The notes under the pieces: model-generated
Told to the model about the DNA's origin: nothing
What the model saw: only the letters and a program-made list of their open reading frames with translations
The model's database searches: none
From: CAIQIA01 sp945861105
Lineage (GTDB): Bacteria > Cyanobacteriota > Cyanobacteriia > PCC-6307 > Cyanobiaceae
Length of the DNA: 64,000 bases
Reading direction: 5' to 3'
Assembly (NCBI GenBank): GCA_947488815.1
Contig: CANLCC010000003.1
Span: 25,556 to 89,555, forward strand
Program-made: the position numbers and the translations under genes
Part shown: positions 58,111-64,000 of the stretch, in pieces
How positions within the stretch are numbered: the stretch's first letter is position 1
Layout of the letters: each line of letters starts with the position of its first letter

Positions 58111-58183
58111 GCCCGTGTAATCCAACGGTAGAGATAGGCGACTTAAAATCGCTCCAGTGCGGGTTCGAATCCCGCCACGGGCA
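58111..58183 (+). tRNA. Atypical tRNA with anticodon TAA (Leu), short variable loop
   Basis: A full cloverleaf can be drawn: acceptor GCCCGTG/CACGGGC (7 perfect pairs), a 3-bp D stem ATC/GAT with GG in the loop, an anticodon stem GGCGA/TCGCT with loop CTTAAAA, T arm GCGGG/CCCGC with TTCGAAT, and discriminator A. The anticodon TAA would read UUA (Leu). But tRNA-Leu normally has a long variable arm; here it has 5 nt (CCAGT). Base 10 is A, not G. The gene is divergent from the cupin gene and just before ndhL. Confidence 0.8.
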
Positions 58184-58235
58184 CCTGCCCCACCCCCGGC
58201 GCCCCCCACGCCCCTCCCCCCTGCTCCCCAAGCCC

Positions 58236-58493
58236 TTGCCCGCCGCCGTCCTCCTGCCGCAGCTGCCCGCCGAAGCCCTGCCGGTGCTGCTGGCCTACGT
58301 CGCCATCGGTGGCGCCTATCTGCTGGTGGTTCCCCTTGCGCTGATGCTCTGGCTGAACCGTCGCTGGCATCGCATGGGTCGGTTTGAGCGGGTGGGGGTC
58401 TACGGCCTGGTGTTCCTGTTCTTCCCCGGGATGATCCTCTTCGCCCCCTTCCTCAACTTCCGCATGGCCGGCCAGGGCACGGGCGCCTCGTGA
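58236..58493 (+). CDS. ndhL: NAD(P)H-quinone oxidoreductase subunit L
   Basis: NdhL is a small membrane subunit of the cyanobacterial NDH-1 complex used in cyclic electron flow and CO2 uptake. A TTG at 58236 gives 85 residues with two helices and the conserved ALMLWLNRRWHRMGRFERVG and GLVFLFFPGMILFAPFLNFR, close to known NdhL. The next gene starts inside its stop codon (GTGA). Order ndhL-DUF3007-trpA is the one I know from picocyanobacteria. Confidence 0.92.
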   Translation: MPAAVLLPQLPAEALPVLLAYVAIGGAYLLVVPLALMLWLNRRWHRMGRFERVGVYGLVFLFFPGMILFAPFLNFRMAGQGTGAS

Positions 58494-58825
58494 CCCGCGG
58501 CCGTGCTCTGCTGCTCTGCCTGGGCCTCTTCGGGCTGGGTGGTGCCGGTTATGCGGGGTTGAGGCTGGCCGGCGTCGACGACGCAGCGGCCGGCATCACG
58601 GCCGAGGCCCTGCTGATCGTGGTGGTGGTGATCTGGACCGGCAGTTATCTGCTGCGGGTGGTGAGCGGGAAGATGAGCTTCATGGAACAGCGGCGCCGCT
58701 ACCGCAGCGCCTACGACAGCCTCACCACCGAGGCCCTGCGGGAGCGGTTCGCCAGCCTCAGCGCCGAGGAGCAGGCGGCACTGCTGCGGGAGGTGGGCCA
58801 GAACGACGGCGAAGCCACCCCATAG
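58490..58825 (+). CDS. DUF3007 family membrane protein
   Basis: GTG start; 111 residues with two helices (LLLCLGLFGLGGAGYAGLRL; ALLIVVVVIWTGSYLLRVV) and a cytoplasmic tail with MEQRRRYRSAYDSLTTEALR, the hallmark of DUF3007. It is translationally coupled to ndhL, and may act with NDH-1, although this is unproven. Confidence 0.85.
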   Translation: MTRGRALLLCLGLFGLGGAGYAGLRLAGVDDAAAGITAEALLIVVVVIWTGSYLLRVVSGKMSFMEQRRRYRSAYDSLTTEALRERFASLSAEEQAALLREVGQNDGEATP

Positions 58826-58855
58826 GCTCGTGGCCACAGCCCGCCCCCAGGCCCG

Positions 58856-59686
58856 ATGAGTGCTGCCCCCGTCGCCAGCCCCACCCCCATCCAGGCACGT
58901 TTCGCCTCCCTGGCCGCCCAGGGACGTTGCGCGTTGATGCCTTTTCTGGTGGCCGGTGACCCGTCCCTGGCGGAGACCGGCGCCAGCCTGCTGGCCCTGC
59001 AGGAGGCCGGTGCCGATCTCATCGAGCTGGGCATCCCCTACAGCGATCCCCTGGCCGATGGTCCGGTGATTCAGGCGGCCGCCGGCCGGGCCCTGGCGGC
59101 GGGCACCACCCCCGGTCGGGTGCTGGAGCTGCTGACCGGCCTGCGGGGCCAGCTCACCACTCCGGTGGTGCTCTTCACCTACAGCAATCCCCTGCTCAAC
59201 CGGGGCATGGAGCGCTTCTGCCTCGAGGCCGCCGCCGCCGGCGCCGCCGGCCTGGTGGTTCCCGACCTTCCCCTGGAGGAGGCCGAGAAGCTGTCAGCGA
59301 TCGCCGCGGGCCATGGCCTTGACCTGGTGCTGCTGGTGGCCCCCACCACCCCACCGGATCGCATGGCCCGCATCCATGCGGCCAGCCGCGGGTTCACCTA
59401 CCTGGTGAGCGTCACCGGTGTCACCGGCGTGCGCTCGGCCCTCGGAAGCCGTGTCGAGCCCCTGTTGCGGGCCCTCCGGCAGCAGGGCGGTCCGCCGGTG
59501 GCGGTGGGTTTCGGCATCTCGGGGCCCGAGCAGGCCCAGCAGGTGAAGACCTGGGGGGCCGATGGCGCCATCGTCGGCAGTGCCCTGGTGAAGGTGATGG
59601 CCGCTGCCCACGCCGCCGGCCAGGACGTGGCCGCTGCCGCAGGGGCGTTCTGCGCCGAGCTGCGCCAGGGTCTCGACCGTTCCTGA
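58856..59686 (+). CDS. trpA: Tryptophan synthase alpha subunit
   Basis: The 276-residue TIM barrel cleaves indole-glycerol phosphate in the last step of tryptophan synthesis. Catalytic residues are in LIELGIPYSDPLADGPVIQ (Glu and Asp), and the phosphate-binding loop is VAVGFGISGPEQ. Other signature phrases are FTYSNPLLNRGMERFC and LVSVTGVTGVRS. Length is normal. It follows DUF3007 by 30 nt. Confidence 0.97.
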   Translation: MSAAPVASPTPIQARFASLAAQGRCALMPFLVAGDPSLAETGASLLALQEAGADLIELGIPYSDPLADGPVIQAAAGRALAAGTTPGRVLELLTGLRGQLTTPVVLFTYSNPLLNRGMERFCLEAAAAGAAGLVVPDLPLEEAEKLSAIAAGHGLDLVLLVAPTTPPDRMARIHAASRGFTYLVSVTGVTGVRSALGSRVEPLLRALRQQGGPPVAVGFGISGPEQAQQVKTWGADGAIVGSALVKVMAAAHAAGQDVAAAAGAFCAELRQGLDRS

Positions 59687-59698
59687 AGCGCCCTCCCC

Positions 59699-60310
59699 AT
59701 GCGTGTCTCCCAGGCCTGCGAACGGAACAAGGAGCCGATCCGGGCGGTGCTCGAGGCCTGGCTGCCGCCGTCGGCGCGGGTGCTCGAGATCGGTTCGGGC
59801 ACGGGCCAGCACGCCGTGCACTTCTGTCGCACCATTGCCGGCCTGCAGTGGCAGCCCAGTGAACGCGGCGAGGCCCTGGTGGATCTGCAGGAGTTCCTTG
59901 ATTGCGAGGGCCGCCAGGGCCTCGCCCCGGGCAGCGGGCTCTCAAAGGCCATGACCCTCGATCTGCTGGAGGGCCACTGGCCCGCCGGTCCCTACGAGGC
60001 GGTCTTCACGGCCAACACCGCCCACATCGTGCCGGAGGCGGCCGTGGAGGCCCTGGTCGCAGGGGCCGCCGGCTGCCTCGGCCCCGGGGGCCTGTTGCTG
60101 CTGTATGGCCCCTTCCGATGGACCGATCGGCCGCTCGAGCCCAGCAATGCCGCCTTTGATGCCCACCTCCGGGCCCTGGACCCGGCCATGGGCCTGCGGG
60201 CCCGGGACTGGATTGCCGCGCTGGCGGCGGCCCAAGGCCTCGCCCCCCTGGCCGATGTGGCGATGCCGGCCCACAACCACACCCTGGTCTTTGGCCGTGG
60301 GACCTCCTGA
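59699..60310 (+). CDS. DUF938 (methyltransferase-like) protein
   Basis: The 203-residue protein has an S-adenosylmethionine fold with VLEIGSGTGQHAVHF (motif I, about 29-43) and the DUF938 opening RVSQACERNKEPIRAVLEAW. ANTAHIVPEAAVEALVAGA and LLLYGPFRW follow. Family members are predicted class I methyltransferases with unknown substrate. It is 12 nt after trpA. Confidence 0.88.
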   Translation: MRVSQACERNKEPIRAVLEAWLPPSARVLEIGSGTGQHAVHFCRTIAGLQWQPSERGEALVDLQEFLDCEGRQGLAPGSGLSKAMTLDLLEGHWPAGPYEAVFTANTAHIVPEAAVEALVAGAAGCLGPGGLLLLYGPFRWTDRPLEPSNAAFDAHLRALDPAMGLRARDWIAALAAAQGLAPLADVAMPAHNHTLVFGRGTS

Positions 60311-60346
60311 GGCCTAGCCTCGCCCCAGTTCTTCCCGCCGGCGACC

Positions 60347-60613
60347 ATGCGCTTCGTGCTCTGGGGCACCTACTGCGACAACGCCCTCGAGCGGCGGACG
60401 CCCTACCGGGACGAGCACCTGGCCGGGCTGCAGCGCCAGAAGGACGATGGGGTGCTGATCACCCTCGGCCCCACCGAGGGCAGCACCCATGTCTTCGGCA
60501 TCTATGAAGCCGACAGCCGCGAGGCCGTTGAGCGGCTCGTCCATGGAGACGTCTACTGGCGTCAGGGCATCTGGACGGCGGTGGAGGTGCATCCCTGGAT
60601 CCAGGCCTTCTGA
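60347..60613 (+). CDS. YciI family protein
   Basis: The 88-residue protein, MRFVLWGTYCDNALERRTPY at the start, is a single YciI/dimeric alpha-beta barrel domain, with the family pattern REEHL-like RDEHLAGLQRQK and FGIYEADSREAVERLVHGD. The family is related to muconolactone isomerases; E. coli YciI has weak enzyme-like features, and the role is unknown. In other picocyanobacteria I know it near trpA. Confidence 0.85.
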   Translation: MRFVLWGTYCDNALERRTPYRDEHLAGLQRQKDDGVLITLGPTEGSTHVFGIYEADSREAVERLVHGDVYWRQGIWTAVEVHPWIQAF

Positions 60614-60931
60614 TCAGCCTCTGGGCCAGCCCGCCTGGGCCTGCTGCCACACCCAGCCACCCACGGCATCGGCTCCGCCGGTGCCCAGCACCTCTCCGTA
60701 ACCGCCCATGCTGCCGATCCCGTCGGCGGCGATGGCGCTGATGCCGGCCGCGTCGAGGATGCCGTTGCGTTCGAGGGCGGCGAGGCGGAGGGTCTTGTTG
60801 CGGCGGATGATATTGCCGCCGTTGACGTGGCAGCCGACGCAGTGCTGCTGGAAAAGGCTGGCTCCGTCAGGGACCGTGAGCACCAGCAGCAGCAGCAGGC
60901 CCACCAGGGCCAGGGACCGTCGGCCGGCCAT
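60614..60931 (-). CDS. Cytochrome c6-like protein
   Basis: The 105-residue precursor has a signal peptide (LALVGLLLLLVLTVPDG), the haem site CVGCH (about 31-35), a NKTLRLAALERNGIL block as in cytochrome c6, and a Met ligand in GSMGGYG. It would carry electrons in the thylakoid lumen or periplasm. The c6B/c6C branch is more likely than the main PetJ, because the Met region is unlike AMPAF. It is the last gene of the pgeF unit. Confidence 0.85.
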   Translation of the reverse strand: MAGRRSLALVGLLLLLVLTVPDGASLFQQHCVGCHVNGGNIIRRNKTLRLAALERNGILDAAGISAIAADGIGSMGGYGEVLGTGGADAVGGWVWQQAQAGWPRG

Positions 60932-60958
60932 GGATCGGGCTCCGATGCGAGGCTCAGC

Positions 60959-61162
60959 CTACGGTTCCGGATCCATCGGCGTGATCGACGGCACCACCAC
61001 CAGGAACAGCCCCCACCAGGCCAGCACCAGCAGGCCCACCGGCAGGGTGATCCACCAGCGGTGCAAGGCCAGCCAGCTGCCGCCGCTCACCGCCAGGCCC
61101 GTGGCGACGATTGACCAGGGCTGACACCACCAGGGTTTGACGCTCCAGAATCCCGGGGCCAT
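60959..61162 (-). CDS. Small membrane protein (67 aa)
   Basis: From the ATG at 61162 the product has two helices (WSIVATGLAVSGGSWLALH; ITLPVGLLVLAWWGLFLVVV) and many Trp (FWSVKPWWCQPW). It starts one nucleotide after the pgeF stop and ends 27 nt before the cytochrome gene, so it belongs to that operon. It matches short DUF6737-like cyanobacterial proteins as I recall them, with no known function. Confidence 0.7.
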   Translation of the reverse strand: MAPGFWSVKPWWCQPWSIVATGLAVSGGSWLALHRWWITLPVGLLVLAWWGLFLVVVPSITPMDPEP

Positions 61163-61163
61163 C

Positions 61164-61961
61164 TCACACCTCCGCCTGCTGGCTGACGATGCCACTCCAC
61201 TGCACCGCCCGCACCTGATCCCGGCGCCAGGAATGGAACAGCTGCGGCTCCGCCACCGTGCAGAGCGGGCAGAGGCTGATCTGGGCGGGATCAAGCCCCA
61301 GGTCGAGCAGCTGCAGCCTGGCGGCCCTGCGGATGTCCAGTCGCTCCCGGCCCGGTTCGGCATCGGCGGCGATCGCTCCGGCCGCTTCGAGCCGCTCCCG
61401 ATCCCCCACCTGGGCGCTCACGCTCGGTTCCACCTGGTAATTGGCAAGGCTCACGGCCGGGCCGAGGGCCACGAGCAGCTGCTCGCGCCGACCACCGGCA
61501 GCCTCAAGGGCCGCCACCGCTTCCGCGAGGATGCCCCCCGCCACGCCCCGCCAGCCGGCATGGCAGGCCGCCACCCGGCCGCTGGCCGGATCGGCCAGCA
61601 GCACCGGCGTGCAGTCGGCGCCGCAGACCCAGAGGCTCTGGCCACCGGCATCGCTCCAGAGTCCGTCGGCTTCGGGCCAGGGGGGGCCGGCGGCCTGGGA
61701 GGCCGGCAGCACCAGGGCCCCATGGACCTGCTGGGGGCGGTGCACCGACACCCCCGCACTGAGGTGGCCCACCAGTTCGGCCGGTTCCCGGCCATGCCAG
61801 AGGCGGGTGAAGAAGCCGTGTTCAAAGCGGGCCAGCAGGTCGCACTGCAGGTAGTGACCGCCGTAGGTGCCCACCCAGGTCCAGCCCTCCAGGGTGTTGA
61901 AGGAGGCATCCGGGCGGTCGAAGGGATCGTTCGCCGCCGGCTCGGAGCGGGGGGTGGCCAT
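61164..61961 (-). CDS. pgeF: Multicopper/laccase-domain protein PgeF (YfiH family)
   Basis: The 265-residue protein (ATG 61961) has the YfiH core: GFFTRLWHG, VHRPQQVHGALVL, VCGADCTPVLLADPASGRVAACHAGWRG (about 120-147, with the Cys and His of the catalytic centre) and ALGPAVSLANYQVEP. In other bacteria PgeF corrects wrong muramyl dipeptide linkages in peptidoglycan precursors. The family also has reported purine-nucleoside activity. The open frame reaches 61991; I use the ATG that gives the conserved start. Confidence 0.88.
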   Translation of the reverse strand: MATPRSEPAANDPFDRPDASFNTLEGWTWVGTYGGHYLQCDLLARFEHGFFTRLWHGREPAELVGHLSAGVSVHRPQQVHGALVLPASQAAGPPWPEADGLWSDAGGQSLWVCGADCTPVLLADPASGRVAACHAGWRGVAGGILAEAVAALEAAGGRREQLLVALGPAVSLANYQVEPSVSAQVGDRERLEAAGAIAADAEPGRERLDIRRAARLQLLDLGLDPAQISLCPLCTVAEPQLFHSWRRDQVRAVQWSGIVSQQAEV

Positions 61962-62014
61962 CGGAGTGGACCGGGAACTGCACTTTGCCACCCCCGGCCA
62001 GGAGCTGCTGCGCC

Positions 62015-62878
62015 TCAGGGATCGGGTAGATCCCGCAACAGCCAGAACCCCGTGAAGTGCTGGCTGTCGGCGCCGCTCTGCACCGCCACGAACTGCAGTC
62101 CGCCTGCCAGCTCGCGGCTGCGGGCCAGGGCGGCCTGGGCGTCGTCGAGCTGATCGGCGGGCACGTCCGACACCAGCCAGCGATCGTCAAGGCCCGCCTC
62201 CAGCACCAGCTGCTGCTGCTGTAGTTCAAGCCGGACGGGTTCCAGGCCGGCCAGCCAGCCCGCCAGGGCCAGGGCCCGCTGGGGGCTGAACAGGCGAACC
62301 CCGGGGATCCAGACCCCGGGCTCCAGGGGGGGCAGGGGCACGAGGCCGCCAAAGTCCATCGGCCATTCGCCGGCGTCGAGCAGGGCTTCGCCCGGAAGTT
62401 GCGCCCAGCTCCATCCCTCCCCGCGGACGGCCTCGGGCAGGGGGCGGGGCGGAGCCGGGGGGGCACTGGGGGCCGGGGCCAGGGGGCCGGCCATGTAGCC
62501 CTCCATGGAGGGATACACCTCCCGCTCCCGCTGCTGCAGCCAATCCAGGAGGGCATAACAGCGGCGGCTCGGGATCACCTCCAGATCGAGGGGGGCTGCT
62601 GCCCGCTGCACCATCGTGCGCATCGAGAGGCGCCAGCAGCGCAGCCGTCGCGGCCGGTTGCCGTCGTGGGCCCGCTGGGCCTCGAGGGCGTCGTGCAGGG
62701 CCTGTTGCAGCCACACCGAGTTGACGCTGGCCGAGGCGCAGCTGCGGCTCCAGCGGAAGGGCGTCCCGCCGGTGCTGCCGGAGCTGCAGATGAGCACCTC
62801 CCAGACCCGTCGGCCTTCGCCGTCGAGCAACGGCCGCGAGAAGTAGTCGAGTTCCCAGTCGGGGGCGGGGCCGCTCAT
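62015..62878 (-). CDS. Tab2/Atab2 family RNA-binding protein
   Basis: The 287-residue protein matches the cyanobacterial homologues of Tab2/Atab2, which promote translation of photosystem I mRNAs in chloroplasts. The opening WELDYFSRPLLDGEGRRVWE and the block LRCWRLSMRTMVQRAAAPLD plus PSRRCYALLDWLQQREREVY are typical. The second half has a Pro-rich insertion and GLVPLPPLEPGVWIPGVRLF. It starts within the S1 gene stop (4-nt overlap), linking it to translation genes. Confidence 0.9.
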   Translation of the reverse strand: MSGPAPDWELDYFSRPLLDGEGRRVWEVLICSSGSTGGTPFRWSRSCASASVNSVWLQQALHDALEAQRAHDGNRPRRLRCWRLSMRTMVQRAAAPLDLEVIPSRRCYALLDWLQQREREVYPSMEGYMAGPLAPAPSAPPAPPRPLPEAVRGEGWSWAQLPGEALLDAGEWPMDFGGLVPLPPLEPGVWIPGVRLFSPQRALALAGWLAGLEPVRLELQQQQLVLEAGLDDRWLVSDVPADQLDDAQAALARSRELAGGLQFVAVQSGADSQHFTGFWLLRDLPDP

Positions 62879-64000
62879 CCGGCCGACTGGTCCTGCTGGC
62901 GCAGCAGCTGCCGGGCCCGGTTGGCCCGGTCCCGGGCCTCGGCCATCACCGTGGCCTTGTCGATCAGCAGCTCACCGGGCTGGTTTTCCAGCAGGGCTGT
63001 GTTGAGGGTGATGCGGCCCCGGCCTGGGTCCAGATCGGTGACCAGGGCCTGGATGGTTTCGCCGGGGCTGAAGGCCTCGCGCAGGTCGCGCAGCCCGCCG
63101 CCGGTGACGCAGCTCTGGTGCAGCAGGCCGCTGACGCCGCCCAGGTCGATGAAAAATCCATAGGGCTTGAGGCTGGCCACCTGCCCCGACACCAGTTGCC
63201 CCACCTCGAGCTCGGCGAAACGGGCCGCCGTGGCCGCTTTCTTTTCCGAGAGAACCAGCTTGCGGGTCTCGGGTGACACCTCAAGGAAAACGACCCCCAG
63301 GGTGCGGCCCACCAGCGACTCATGGTTGTCGCCCTCCTGCAGCTGGGAGCGGGGAATGAAGCCCCGCAGCCCCTCCACATCCGCGGTGACGCCCCCGCGG
63401 TTGAAGCCGGTGACCTTCACCTGCAGCACCCGCCCCTCCTTCTCCAGCTGACGCACCTTCTCCCAGGCCTGGCGCAGGGCCAGGGCACGGCAGCTGATGG
63501 TGACCATGCCATCGGCGTTCTGCTCCCCGGTGACCAGCACGTCGACCCGGGCGCCCTTCGGGAAGCGGTTCTTGAGGTCGGTGATCACCCCCAGGCCACA
63601 TTCGGCCTTGGGCATGAAGCCCGGTGCCTTGCCGCCGATGTCGACATAGATGCCGTCGCTTTCGTGCTCGACCACCACGCCGCTCACCACCTCTCCGGTG
63701 GTGCCCACCGGCTCGTTCTCGTCGAGGGCCGCGAGAAAAGCCTGCTCATCAAAATCAAAATCGTCGACGCTGCGGCGGCTGGCCTTGGCCGCCGGCGCTG
63801 CCGATGGCTGGCGCCGCTCGGGGGCGGGGGCCGCCCCCAGCAGATCGGCCATCGTCAGCCCCCCGAGGTCGTCGTCGCTGACATCACGGCGGGTCGGAGC
63901 TGCGGGCGGGGCCACGGCTGCCGGGGGTGTGGGCTCGGCCGGTTCCTCCTGGCTGCGCCGTTCGTCCTCCTCCTCGCGCCGGCTGATGTGAAGGATGGCC
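62875..64000 (-). CDS. 30S ribosomal protein S1-type protein, three S1 domains (5' end outside window)
   Basis: The minus-strand frame is open from the stop at 62875 to the window edge. Visible from the edge: a charged segment (SRREEEDERRSQEE), then three S1 domains: GEVVSGVVVEHESDGIYVDI, LQVKVTGFNRGGVTADVEGL and GQLVSGQVASLKPYGFFIDL. Cyanobacterial S1 (Rps1a/Rps1b) has three domains, and this copy has a long N-terminal extension. A GTG at 63915 is an internal candidate, but coding character continues upstream, so the true start lies outside. S1 helps mRNA binding at the 30S subunit. Confidence 0.88.
   Translation of the reverse strand, partial: AILHISRREEEDERRSQEEPAEPTPPAAVAPPAAPTRRDVSDDDLGGLTMADLLGAAPAPERRQPSAAPAAKASRRSVDDFDFDEQAFLAALDENEPVGTTGEVVSGVVVEHESDGIYVDIGGKAPGFMPKAECGLGVITDLKNRFPKGARVDVLVTGEQNADGMVTISCRALALRQAWEKVRQLEKEGRVLQVKVTGFNRGGVTADVEGLRGFIPRSQLQEGDNHESLVGRTLGVVFLEVSPETRKLVLSEKKAATAARFAELEVGQLVSGQVASLKPYGFFIDLGGVSGLLHQSCVTGGGLRDLREAFSPGETIQALVTDLDPGRGRITLNTALLENQPGELLIDKATVMAEARDRANRARQLLRQQDQSAG

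Noticed and set aside
1..64000. CRISPR arrays, insertion sequences, prophage genes or rRNA
   Set aside because: No direct-repeat arrays, transposase motifs, phage structural genes or rRNA sequence were recognised on either strand.

Overview
The window is 64 kb of very GC-rich, densely packed chromosomal DNA that fits a picocyanobacterium of the Synechococcus/Cyanobium type. The evidence is the NDH-1 subunit gene ndhL, a C5-pathway hemL, a Tab2/Atab2-type photosystem translation factor, a cytochrome c6-like protein, a cyanobacterial-style neutral amino-acid ABC transporter, and above all the 62-residue hyper-conserved protein (Hcp) sitting between gltX and rplS with tRNA-Asp and tRNA-Trp. Many genes overlap by 4 nt (ATGA). 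No insertion sequences, prophage genes, rRNA or CRISPR arrays were seen. No stretch longer than 300 bases lacks a gene.

Layout. 1-10.5 kb is an accessory cell-surface region. A leftward operon (TPR protein, parvulin-type isomerase, C39-like ABC exporter cut by the window edge) faces a rightward operon (GT2-GT61 glycosyltransferase fusion, TPR-like protein, sulfotransferase). These are followed by an RTX-type calcium-binding protein of visibly lower GC with its own terminator. I infer a type I secretion system plus glycan/sulfate modification for a surface protein. 10.5-22.7 kb is mostly housekeeping: polA, a cation/proton antiporter, gltX, trnD, FMN reductase, hcp, trnW, rplS, map, a short-chain dehydrogenase, a BioD/DRTGG protein, a DprA-like protein, a MAPEG protein and yajQ. 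22.7-33.7 kb holds one 1772-residue reading frame that joins a 5-oxoprolinase to a gamma-glutamyltransferase. It converges with a complete leftward LivFGMH-type amino-acid transporter that has two tandem substrate-binding lipoproteins.

33.7-45.2 kb holds hemL, a GlcD-type oxidase, a 1015-residue membrane protein with three divergent copies of a ~140-residue unit (function unknown), xthA, TPR and small secreted proteins, an FtsH-peptidase-like HEAGH protein, larC and a polytopic membrane protein. 45.2-52.5 kb is a metal-homeostasis region: a Fur-family regulator, a small membrane protein, HupE/UreJ under a cobalamin riboswitch (probable cobalt uptake), a CobW/COG0523 GTPase with a His-rich loop, an outer-membrane barrel protein behind a candidate Zur box, Zur, an unrecognised secreted 438-residue protein, a TIGR03943 protein, a COG0701 permease and a variant QueD-like protein.

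52.5-64 kb returns to core genes: hisIE, a secreted metallopeptidase, DUF2214, a group 2 sigma factor with an unusually AT-rich leader, DUF1232, PsiE, a Nif11-cupin protein, an atypical tRNA with a UAA anticodon, ndhL-DUF3007-trpA, a DUF938 methyltransferase, YciI, cytochrome c6-like, pgeF, Tab2 and a ribosomal protein S1-type gene that runs off the right edge.
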